Source: JBNJGB01 sp051747385 (GTDB taxonomy: Bacteria; Myxococcota_A; UBA9042; PHBI01; JACKFB01). Taken from it: a stretch of 62,463 bases of DNA. Numbering within the stretch: the stretch's first letter is position 1; each line of letters starts with the position of its first letter. Both the position numbers and the translations under genes were made by a program. Location: the NCBI GenBank assembly GCA_051747385.1, contig JBNJGB010000037.1, forward strand, positions 1 to 62,463. Reading direction: 5' to 3'. The notes under the pieces are model-generated. The model was not told where the DNA came from, did not search any database, and was given only the letters and a program-made list of their open reading frames with translations. Shown here one piece after another: positions 18,485 through 26,100 of the stretch.

Positions 18485-18675
18485 GTCTCATCGTCGAGCC
18501 TGTAGAGCCCGTGCCGGGGTGATCGGAAAGCCCGCCAAGGACCCGCCGGACCCGCGCCTCGGGCCCCTCGGCATCGCGCCGGACGTCCTCGAACCAGCCG
18601 GGCGAGGCGCCGGGCGGGCGGTGTCCCGTCCGGCAGAACCAGCTCCGGAGGTTTGTTCGGGACAGCTACGCCCAT
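18442..18675 (-). pseudogene. Fragment of a paralogue of the 27082-27795 gene
   Basis: The frame starts MGVAVPNKPPELVLPDG, which resembles MGLPVPNEPPKPLWPRL of the gene at 27795. Both starts sit at the same distance from a copy of the 55-bp tRNA-terminator repeat (76 and 80 bp). Beyond residue 30 the similarity fades. So the block next to the tRNA end exists twice, with this copy decayed. It partly overlaps the frameshifted toxin on the other strand. Confidence 0.5.
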
Positions 18676-18750
18676 CACGCCCTCGCGAGGCTCTGCGGGC
18701 CACTGATCGTACCGCACACCGCACGCCGGAACCCCCGCGCACCACGACAA

Positions 18751-18805
18751 AGGCCCCGACGGATGGTCCGCCGGGGCCTCGTGCCTGGTGGGCGCTACTG
18801 GATTT
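18751..18805. repeat. att-like direct repeat, distal copy
   Basis: 55 bp identical to 27875-27929: the terminator hairpin plus the last part of tRNA-Val (3' acceptor and part of the T arm) with CCA. After 18805 the tRNA sequence stops, so this is a truncated duplicate of the tRNA 3' end, the usual footprint of integration into a tRNA gene. Confidence 0.8.
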
Positions 18806-19044
18806 TGTAGGCGTCCCCGGCAGTTGATGCCTGCGGGCCGTGGAGCGATCCGGCTGCGTGAGGGGATCGCGGTGCAGGTCCCAGTGTCACCCATCGAGTA
18901 GGCGGAACGGGCCGAGCCGGCCCCGGTGATGTAGACGCCTCGTCGAAGGAGGCGAGGCATTGGCGTGGGACCGGAGGCGCTGGTCACGGGAATCGTGCGC
19001 GGGACCCGCACCCGTGGAGACGGCCCGTCGGGCCACGCCGTGAG

Positions 19045-19168
19045 CTGCAGCAGCGAAAGCCGTCGTCGTCGTTGGAGTCGCCCGGCGAGTCGTCGTCGCG
19101 ATTGCCGACGCGCACGTCGGCGGCGTCGTTGTCGAAGTCGCCGCCGCGTCCGACGAGGTTGGAGCTGC
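19045..19168 (-). repeat. DGR template repeat 1 (TR1)
   Basis: 124 bp closely matching TR2 (21728-21851) and matching the VR at 23135-23258 in length and frame. Read on the minus strand in the target frame it gives RGGDFDNDAADVRVGNRDDD then SPGDSNDDDGFRCCSS, rich in Asn and Asp codons (AAC/GAC), as expected of an adenine-rich DGR template. It is not a gene. It sits inside a block (about 18965-19365) duplicated at 21649-22047. Downstream is the GC hairpin GGCCCGACGGGCC. Confidence 0.85.
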
Positions 19169-19200
19169 GTGGACCTCCGGTCCACTGGGCTGCAGCCCCA

Positions 19201-19365
19201 CTGGACAACGGTACTGTCGTCAAGCCAGCGCAGCATCGAGCGGCGAAGCCGCCGCGTATCAGCCTGCTGCAGGTGGCCGCACAGACTGGCCGCACAGTCC
19301 ACCCCGTCGTCCTCTCCGGAAGGCTCCAGCCACGCACGGAGAGCGGAGGCACGCAGCTTCCCAGC
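19201..19365 (-). pseudogene. Remnant of DGR reverse transcriptase C-terminus
   Basis: Minus-strand translation contains CAASLCGHLQQADTRRLRRS and MLRWLDDSTVVQ, matching the end of the RT at 21881-22372 (AASLCGHLQQADTTRLGRSM). The stop codon of that RT is TGG here. Similarity ends at 19365, directly before the 37-bp repeat at 19367, so the upstream part was replaced or deleted together with the toxin-antitoxin insertion. Confidence 0.75.
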
Positions 19366-19366
19366 C

Positions 19367-19403
19367 CCCGCGAAGTCAGAAGTCAGTAGACTTGACCCCC
19401 AAG
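19367..19403. repeat. 37-bp REP-like repeat, copy 1
   Basis: Identical to 20459-20495, same orientation. It contains the hairpin AAGTC-AGTA-GACTT followed by GACCCCC. The two copies flank a MazF-type toxin-antitoxin module and a scrap of HRDC gene, like the ends of an inserted cassette. It resembles REP sequences mobilised by Y1 (RAYT) transposases; no such gene is in the window. Confidence 0.65.
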
Positions 19404-19526
19404 TCCCGAACTGGCGACCGCGGAGTCGTCGTGACCGTCCTGAGCATGTAGGGTGATGCCCGAAGCCCGGGTGACGCGTGCTCCGGTGACGATTGCCGGA
19501 CGACCGAGACGACTTGGAGCGAAGAG

Positions 19527-19742
19527 ATGCCTACCGTGAGCATCAAGGCCCACTATGACGGCGAGCGGATCGTGCTCGACGAGCCGTTCGAGCTCCCCCC
19601 CGACTCACCGCTGATGGTCACCGTCCTTCCAACGCCGGACGCCGAGATGGGAGAAGACTGGGCCGGAGCAGCCAAGACGGCGTTGGCGGGAGCTTACGGG
19701 GACGACGAGCCCGAGTACACGACCGCTGACCTGCGCCGCTGA
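19527..19742 (+). CDS. Antitoxin-like small protein
   Basis: 71 residues: VSIKAHYDGERIVLDEPFEL then an acidic C-terminal tail, the pattern of short AbrB-less antitoxins (DUF104-like) that precede MazF/PIN toxins. The stop and the next start share one base (TGATG), so translation is coupled to the toxin at 19742. Function by context only. Confidence 0.6.
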   Translation: MPTVSIKAHYDGERIVLDEPFELPPDSPLMVTVLPTPDAEMGEDWAGAAKTALAGAYGDDEPEYTTADLRR

Positions 19743-20089
19743 TGAGAGAAGGCGACGTCGTCCTCACGCCCCTTCCGCAGGCGGATGGGAGGATCAAGAA
19801 CCGTCTGGCGATCGTGCTTCGAGCCGTGCCTCCTCACGGCGACCTGCTCGTGTGTGGCGTGAGCACACAGCTTCGTCACGAGGTGGCTGGCTTCGACGAT
19901 GTCGTGGAACCCGACGACCCGGACTTCCCCGACACCGGCCTCAAGACGGCCTCTCTCATCCTGCTTGGCTTCCTGGCCGTCCTGCCAACCAGGTCATTCC
20001 TGGGGGCCATCGGCTCGTTCGGCACGGAGCGCCATCGCGTTCTGCTCGAGCGTCTGGCTCGGTTTCTCACCGACGGCGCCCCGCCCTGA
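19742..20089 (+). CDS. MazF/PemK-like toxin
   Basis: 115 residues: MREGDVVLTPLPQADGRIKN then RLAIVLRAVPPHGDLLVCGV, with a conserved hydrophobic core and a Ser/Thr-rich central loop, as in PemK-like endoribonucleases. It lacks the usual KxRPVVV wording but keeps the position of the basic residue and the strand pattern. It appears intact, unlike the toxin at 18150. The module lies between the two 37-bp repeats within the degraded DGR cassette. 20090-20383 shows no gene. Confidence 0.6.
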   Translation: MREGDVVLTPLPQADGRIKNRLAIVLRAVPPHGDLLVCGVSTQLRHEVAGFDDVVEPDDPDFPDTGLKTASLILLGFLAVLPTRSFLGAIGSFGTERHRVLLERLARFLTDGAPP

Positions 20090-20383
20090 CGAGAGGACGT
20101 GACCCCACATCGCCCTTGACGCCCAGCGCGAAATCAGAAGTTCCACGTGGGTCCCGGCGCGACCGCACCATACGCGAGATACGAGTCAGCCCGGTCCGTC
20201 CGCAGCCGATTCTCGCGGACCTCCAGCCCCCTCCGGCGCCCTCGTGGGCCGTGTCGGACGTCATCCGACGGGCTCGGCAAGGTCCGTGCGGCGCTCGATT
20301 CGCTCCCCATGCCCCCGCCCGCCCGGGCGCCGAAACACGACCCCGGGTCGGGCTCTCTAGAGCCCCAAGACAAGGACGAAGGA

Positions 20384-20431
20384 CGGCCCGGACCAGCTCC
20401 CGGTGGGCCAGGTGGCGCCGGAGCGAGCCGT
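20384..20431 (-). pseudogene. Fragment of DGR HRDC accessory gene
   Basis: 48 bp about 90% identical to 22739-22786 inside the HRDC gene; the minus strand reads LRRHLAHRELVRA against LRRHLAHRELIRAE. With TR1 and the RT scrap it shows that a whole second HRDC-RT-TR cassette once stood here and was mostly replaced. Confidence 0.65.
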
Positions 20432-20458
20432 GCGCGCATCCTCCCTCAAACCCAGCGG

Positions 20459-20495
20459 CCCGCGAAGTCAGAAGTCAGTAGACTTGACCCCCAAG
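20459..20495. repeat. 37-bp REP-like repeat, copy 2
   Basis: Identical to 19367-19403 in the same orientation; see that entry. A partial relative (GCGAAATCAGAAGTTCC) occurs at about 20126. After this copy the next gene starts at 20607. Confidence 0.65.
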
Positions 20496-20606
20496 ACACA
20501 AGACAGGTCGCCGGGGGACGAGCAGGCCTGTTCCACATCGCGCTCCGCGGTTGGCGCGTTCGACAGGGTCCTCTACACTGGTCACGCCCGGTTCCGGAGT
20601 ACCGAC

Positions 20607-20975
20607 ATGCCTTCGCGTACGGAAGTCCACAAGCTGGTAGACGACCACAGGGGCCTCGGGGAGCCCATGAGCGGCGCGCTCTGGGTGAAGCGTGACGATG
20701 CGACCGCTCACGTGGTCGAGATCCTGCCCGAGCTGCCGGACGACGATACGGTGACGCAGCCGTTCGTTTTCTCACCGAGCGGAGACTTCCGTTACACGCT
20801 TCACCTCTACGCCTCGAACCTGGAGTCCTTGCTGCGCGCGATCGACCGCGACCCGGCCTTCGCGCGCCTGATCGCGGACGGCGAGGCGCTCGTCTCCTCG
20901 GCTGATACGGCCAGGCTGCAAGACGCGGCCGAGGCCGCCCTCGACGAGACCGCCGAACGCGATGGCGGGCACTGA
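20607..20975 (+). CDS. Hypothetical protein, partner of a HEPN-like gene
   Basis: 122 residues. I took the ATG at 20607 because the frame upstream is not protein-like. The middle is a beta-rich segment (GALWVKRDDATAHVVEILPE) and the C-terminus is helical and acidic (LLRAIDRDPAFARLIADGEA). No family recognised. It lies 9 bp before the HEPN-like gene, so the two form a pair; in HEPN systems the partner is usually a nucleotidyltransferase antitoxin, but the GS...R signature is absent. A degenerate or different antitoxin is possible. Confidence 0.5.
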   Translation: MPSRTEVHKLVDDHRGLGEPMSGALWVKRDDATAHVVEILPELPDDDTVTQPFVFSPSGDFRYTLHLYASNLESLLRAIDRDPAFARLIADGEALVSSADTARLQDAAEAALDETAERDGGH

Positions 20976-20984
20976 GGCGAGCGC

Positions 20985-21566
20985 ATGCCAACGATTCCGG
21001 CGAGCCGTCACTGGTTGGACCAGGCACGCGCAGACTTGCGAGCAGCTCGGTGCACCGACGACGCTGTCGCGGAATGCCATCGGCGCTACTGGCTTCAGCA
21101 GGCGTACGAAAAGGCCCTGAAGGCCTACCTCGTCGCCCAGGTAGGCAAGAGGGAGAGGCACGAGGTGCTCCTCATCGTTCGCGACACCATCCTGGGCAGC
21201 CACTCCCCCTTGACGGACTTCCCAAGGGGCGTGGACCTCGACGACCTGAAGGCGCGTCTGGAGCAGGCCTACCCCGACGACTGGCAACGAGGTCTCCGGC
21301 TCGTAGAGCTCCTCCGACGCCATGCCCACGCATTCGTGACGAACCGCCGCGGCCACGAAGCCCTCTACAAGCTGGATGACACTCGCCCGAGTATCGCCGC
21401 TCGTTACCCGAGCTATCGCTACCCATTCTTCGACGGAGGCAAGAGTGTAGCCCCTGCGAAGTGGCGAGGCTGGACCGGCTACCAGGGCCCCGAGGAGGAG
21501 GTGGCCGGCGCGGTCGAGGAGCTGATCGACGCCGCCAGAGTTGCGGGTTCGCTCGGGTTGCGCTGA
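20985..21566 (+). CDS. HEPN-domain-like protein
   Basis: 193 residues. The N-terminal 80 residues (HWLDQARADLRAARC, YWLQQAYEKALKAYLVAQVG) match the HEPN helix pattern; HEPN proteins are often ribonucleases or toxins. A basic RRHAHAFVTNRRGHEA segment lies near 115-130 and could supply the Arg/His pair. The C-terminal region is aromatic-rich (YPSYRYPFFDGG) with an acidic end. Co-transcribed with 20607-20975. I cannot tell a toxin from a nucleic-acid-binding accessory. Confidence 0.5.
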   Translation: MPTIPASRHWLDQARADLRAARCTDDAVAECHRRYWLQQAYEKALKAYLVAQVGKRERHEVLLIVRDTILGSHSPLTDFPRGVDLDDLKARLEQAYPDDWQRGLRLVELLRRHAHAFVTNRRGHEALYKLDDTRPSIAARYPSYRYPFFDGGKSVAPAKWRGWTGYQGPEEEVAGAVEELIDAARVAGSLGLR

Positions 21567-21727
21567 CGAATGAGCACGCCGAGGTGACCCGGCCGCGAGG
21601 TCGCCCCCGCGGCCGGGCCACTCTCCTCTTCGTCCGGCACGGCCGGCGCGGGACCGGAGGCGCTGGTCACGGGAGTCGTGCTCGGGGGCCGCATCCGTGG
21701 AGACGGCCCGTCGGGCCACGCCGTGAG

Positions 21728-21851
21728 CTGCAGCAGCGAAAGCCGTCGTCGTCGTTGGAGTCGCCCGGCGAGTCGTCGTCGCGATTGCCGGCGCGCACGT
21801 CGGTGGCGTCGTTGTCGAAGTCGCCGCCGCGTTCGACGCGGTTGGAGCTGC
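21728..21851 (-). repeat. DGR template repeat 2 (TR2)
   Basis: 124 bp, minus strand, 29 bp downstream of the RT stop. In the target frame it reads RGGDFDNDATDVRAGNRDDD then SPGDSNDDDGFRCC. Against the VR there are 27 mismatches: 15 at adenines of the template and 7 at the G of GAC or GAA codons, with 5 scattered. Flanks and the CGC-TGC-TGC-AG end match the VR. The VR codons are NNC-type with Tyr, Phe, Val, Thr, Ile, Ser and Asn, which fits an AAC template, whereas TR2 now has GAC at many of these. So TR2 has drifted or is not the template last used. Confidence 0.85.
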
Positions 21852-21880
21852 GTGGACCTCCGGCCCACTGGGCGGCAGCC

Positions 21881-22372
21881 TCACTCGACAACGGCACCGT
21901 CGTCAAGCCGTCGCAGCATCGAGCGGCCAAGCCGCGTCGTGTCCGCCTGCTGCAGGTGGCCGCACAGGCTAGCCGCGCGGCCCACCTCGTCGTCCTTCCC
22001 GGAAGGCTCGCGGGACGCGCGCCGGATGGAGGCGCCGAGCTTCCGCCCAAAGCGCCGTCGCCCCTCCTTCTGGATGCGGATGAGGCCGGGCCAGACCCGG
22101 AAGCCGAGCCAGGGGAAGCCCTCCGTCACCGGCGCGACGACCGTGGCTCGCTCCTTCAGCCGGAGACCCAGCGCCTCCCGGGCCACGTCCCGCACCTCGG
22201 CCGCGATGCGCCACAGGGTGGGCTTGTCGTCGGCGAAGGCGAGCATGTCGTCCATGTAGCGGACCCAGGGGCTGTCCGGGTACGCGGCCAGGACGTGCTG
22301 GTCCACGACACCACGTCCAGGACTCTCGAACAGGACCAGGTCGGCCGGCCCCGCCGCCTTCGGGCGGGCCAT
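21881..22372 (-). pseudogene. Truncated DGR reverse transcriptase
   Basis: 163 residues. It retains the catalytic motif in SPWVRYMDDMLAFADDK and the thumb-side motifs GFPWLGFRVWPGLIRIQKEG and SLCGHLQQADTTRLGRSM typical of DGR RTs. After an RT-like start (MARPKAAGPADLVLFES) it jumps to VVDQHVLAAYPDS: motifs 1-4, including the first catalytic Asp, are missing, about 170 residues short. Start ATG 22372 overlaps the HRDC frame, with GGAGGTG upstream. As it stands it should be inactive unless complemented in trans. An internal deletion or assembly collapse would explain it. Confidence 0.8.
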
Positions 22373-22844
22373 GGAGCACCTCCAGCAGCGCGCGGCCGTG
22401 GCGCTTCAGCCGCTTCTTGCCGACGCCGTCCACGGAGCCCAGGGCCTCGAGCGTGCGCGGCATCTGTCCAGCCACCTCCGCGGCCTGCCGGTTGGTCAGG
22501 ATGACGTACGGCGGGACGCCTTCGCGCTCGGCCGCCTCGCGGCGCCAGGTGCGCAGGCGGTCGTAGACGGCGCGGCCGGCCTCGTCCAGCGCCCGGACCT
22601 CCTCGCGGACCGAGGGCTTCGCCTCCTCTCCAGGTGCGGCTCCGGCCTCCGGCTTCGGGGCCGCGCGGGGCTCGAGCGGCTTCGTCTCGAGGAAGACCGT
22701 CCAGGCCGCGTGCCCGTCCCGCTCGAAGAACCTGGGCTCGGCCCGGATCAGCTCCCGGTGTGCCAGGTGGCGCCGGAGCGGGCCGTCGTCGAACAGCCCC
22801 GTCGCGGGGTCGAAGGGCACCGTCAGGACGCGAAGCTCACGCAT
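21969..22844 (-). CDS. DGR accessory protein with HRDC domain
   Basis: The conserved part is 22373-22844 (about 157 residues): N-terminus MRELRVLTVPFDPATGLFDD with PLRRHLAHRELIRAEPRFFE, a Pro/Ala/Glu linker, then an HRDC domain (YDRLRTWRREAAEREGVPPY, LEALGSVDGVGKKRLKRHGR). HRDC proteins with this N-terminus are known DGR accessories in place of Avd, thought to help RT bind nucleic acid. The open frame runs on to 21969 through the RT coding sequence in the wrong frame, so its natural stop seems lost with the RT deletion. ATG 22844 has GGGAG upstream. 22845-23081 holds no gene. Confidence 0.75.
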   Translation of the reverse strand: MRELRVLTVPFDPATGLFDDGPLRRHLAHRELIRAEPRFFERDGHAAWTVFLETKPLEPRAAPKPEAGAAPGEEAKPSVREEVRALDEAGRAVYDRLRTWRREAAEREGVPPYVILTNRQAAEVAGQMPRTLEALGSVDGVGKKRLKRHGRALLEVLHGPPEGGGAGRPGPVRESWTWCRGPARPGRVPGQPLGPLHGRHARLRRRQAHPVAHRGRGAGRGPGGAGSPAEGASHGRRAGDGGLPLARLPGLARPHPHPEGGATALWAEARRLHPARVPRAFREGRRGGPRG

Positions 22845-23081
22845 CCAGGGCTCCCTTCCACCCACCCGCGCCATCGCGACCGGGGGGCTGCGCCCCCCTG
22901 GGCCCCCCGCCCCGAGACCGCGCCGAGGCTTCGATGCCGCGCCGGCCTCCGGGTCCGGGCGGCCTTCCCCGCCGCTACGCGCGGGGCCCCTGGCTCGCCC
23001 CGACCCTCCGGCCCGCGCTTCGCGTGGGGGTCCACGCTCCTGTCGCGCCTTGGGCACGGCCGCTCCCGCGGCCGAACGCGA

Positions 23082-23101
23082 CCGGCCGCAGGGGCGGCCG
23101 G
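23082..23101 (-). other. DGR hairpin/cruciform downstream of the VR
   Basis: CCGGCCGC (23082-23089), loop AGGG, GCGGCCGG (23094-23101): a perfect 8-bp stem with a 4-nt loop, 20 bp after the target stop codon and about 33 bp past the VR. This matches the size and place of the hairpins that promote mutagenic homing in characterised DGRs. Confidence 0.7.
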
Positions 23102-23121
23102 CCAGTGGAACAGGGGAACAG

Positions 23122-26100
23122 CTACTCCGTGGACCTGCAGCAGCGGAAGCCGATGACGTAGAAGCTGACGCCCGGCGAGTCGTAGCCGCGATAGCCGGCG
23201 CGCACGCCGGGGGCGGTGACGAAGAAGTTGCCGCCGCGTCTGACACGATAGGAGCTGCTCCCCTCCTCCCAGGCCGACCCGTCCGTGGGGGCGCCCTCGT
23301 ACGACCCGTGCCACCGGTCCTGGACCCACTCCCCGACGTTCCCAGCCATGTCCAACGCCCCGTACGGGCTGGCACCAGACGGGTAGCTACCCACAGGCGT
23401 CGTATCCTCGACGCACCAGTCGAAGTTCACCAGGCCGTTGTCGCACGTCGGCTCCTCGTTCCCCCAGGGATACTTCCGGCCGTCCGTCCCGCGTGCCGCC
23501 TTCTCCCACTCCGACTCCGTACACAGACGCTTGCCCGACCACTGGCAGTAGTCGCTCGCGTCGTGCCAGCTCACGTAGTTGATCGGGTGGTCCTGCTTGT
23601 CCACCGGGTCGTACGTTCCGTACGTGCCGCCCGTCGAAGAAGGCTCGTCACACGACCCGGCCGACACGCACGCCTTGTAGGCCGACGCCGTCACCTCCGT
23701 CACGTCAATCTCGAAACCAGGCACCACCACCTCGTGCTGAGGGTACTCGGCCGAGTAACAGTCGTCGTCCACAGACTCGTTGCACCCCATCATGAACGGC
23801 CCCCCCGGTACCTCCACCATCTCCGGGCAGTCCGGCCAGCACCCAGACGTCGTCTCCACGCACAGCCCGCCGTCACAGGTCTCCCCGGACCCACACGTCC
23901 CACAGGACCCGCCACACCCATCCCCACCACATTCCAGGCCCGAGCAGTCCGAGACACAGTCCGGCGTGCACACCCCGGCATCGCAGGTCTCGTCCTCCCC
24001 GCAGGGGCCGCACGTCCCGCCACACCCATCCGGACCACACTCCGCATCCGAGCACGCCGGCTCGCAGTCGTACGCCACGCAGTCCATCGTCCCCGTCGCC
24101 GGGTCCGGCCCGCACTTCTTGAAGTCCTCCGCGCAGTCCGCCGTGGCCTCCGTCCCGTCGGCCGTGCAGTAGGTCAGCACGTCCCCATCGCAGGACCACG
24201 TCTCCGCCCCCGTGCAGAGCCCGCCGCAGCCGTCGGCCGCCCCACAGGCCTTGCCGTCGCAGTCCGGAATGCACTCCGTCGTGCACTCGCCGGTCGCCGG
24301 GTCGATCGTCCCCTCACAAGCAGCCACCGCCATCTGGACGGCGGCCGCGACATCGAGGACCGACGCGCCATCGACGGTTCCCTGGGAGCCGGTGAGCAGC
24401 GCCTGCCGCACCTGCCCCGCAGACCAGTCGGGCATCACCGACCACACCAGCGCGGCCGCCCCGGTGACGAGCGGTGCCGACAGCGACGTGCCGTGATCGT
24501 AGGCCGTGCCGTTGCCACCGGACAGGAGCTGGATGTCTTGGCCCCCGAAGGTGTAGCACGGCTCATCGCCGCCCGGCGCGACGACATCCAGCCCACCTTG
24601 GTTCGAGTAGCAGGCCAACTCCCCCAGATCGAAGTCCGTGGCTCCGACGACGACGATTCGCTCCGAGACCGAGCTGTCCGTGATGCCCGCGGTCGGCGTC
24701 GCGTACGAAGCAGTCTGGAGCGCCTCGTTGCCCGCCGCGTCCACGAGCAGCCACTTTCCGTCATCCAGACGCGCCTTCAGCTCGTTGGTCCAGATGGCCA
24801 CGTACCGGTCGTGCTTCGACTCCGGGTCATCCCACGGCGCGACGCCCTTGTCCCACGGGCCGTCTCGCTTCCCGTCACGGAACGTCAAGGCCGCGCTGTA
24901 GTTGATGACGCGGACATCCCGGTCCAGCAGCCAGTCCATGCAGTAGAAGAACGTCGTCCACAACCCGTCGTGCTGGCAGTAGTACACCTCCGCTTCGGGC
25001 GCCACGCCAGGCAGCTCGAGATCGTTGGTGCCCCCCGCCGCCACAAGGCCCGTCACCTCGGTGCCATGCTCCGTGTACAGCGACGCTGGGCCGGGTAGCG
25101 GCGCAAATCGTGTCGCAACGACGGCGTCCGCCAGGTCCTCGTGAAGCGTGAAGCCCGTATCGATGACCCCCACGCGTGTCCCGGCACCACGCGTGGTCTG
25201 CCAGGCGGAGGGCGCTCGAATCGCCTCCAGGTGGCGGTTGTCGCCTGCGGGGCTCGTCTCGTTGTACGTGCCAGGCGGGATGGCCGCGTCGGATGTGAGG
25301 ATCTCCTCCACGGCGAGCGAGACCCACTCGGTGTCCTCGAGAGATGCCCGGGCCTTCTCGAAGTCCTCGAAGCTGGTCCCCGCGTCGAGGTGTACGATGT
25401 AGCGCCGCGTCTTGGGCTGGTAGGCCACGATGACGCCTCCGACTTCTTCGATCGCCGCGGTCAGCGCGTCGGCGTCGTGGTCCTCCACCGCGTACACGAG
25501 CAGCACGTTCGGCACGTACTGCAGCCCCGTCTCCGGATGTTCCTCGGCCGTCGATACGTCGGAGTACGCCACCACCGGCAGCGCATCCTCCGGAGACGGC
25601 ACGCACTCGGTGCCCACAGCCTGGTAGCCCGCATCACACAGGCACTTGGCCTCGCCGCCGGCCACCACGCACCCACCGTGGTCCGAGCAGGCCACGCCCT
25701 CGCAGGGGTTCTCCTGGGCCACGCAGGCGGTGCCCTGGGCCTGGTAGCCGGAGTCGCACACGCAGACCGCCCCGGTCGCACCGGCGACGCAGGTGCCGTG
25801 CCCGGAGCAGTCCACGGACTCGCACGGCCCGGCGGGATCGGGCTCGCAGTCCGCGCCGTCCGCCACGTACCCGGAGCCGCACACGCAGGTGGGGCCGGTC
25901 GGGGTCACCACGCACGCGCCCTGGCCCGAGCAGTCGTTGTCGGAGCAGGGGTCCACGTTCTCCACGCAGTCCTGCTGGCTCCGGTAGTAGCCCGGATCGC
26001 AGACGCAGAGGGGCTCGCCCGCGCCGGTCACGACGCAGGAGCCGTGGTCGCCGCAGGTCACGTCCTCGCAGGCGGACGAGGCTTGTCCGGCGGGGACGCA

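Noticed and set aside
18984..19352. Open frame over TR1 encoding Asp/Asn-rich protein
   Set aside because: It is the template repeat read in the target frame; no start, ribosome site or own function. The Asn/Asp richness is the template's adenine content.
18965..22047. CRISPR array or integron cassette array from the repeated blocks
   Set aside because: Only two copies of each repeat, far apart, with no regular spacers, no cas genes, no attC-like RYYYAAC core.
22372..22375. HRDC-RT as an intended fusion protein
   Set aside because: The HRDC frame continues through RT coding sequence in the wrong phase, producing Arg/Pro/Gly-rich nonsense, while the RT frame keeps conserved motifs from its own ATG.
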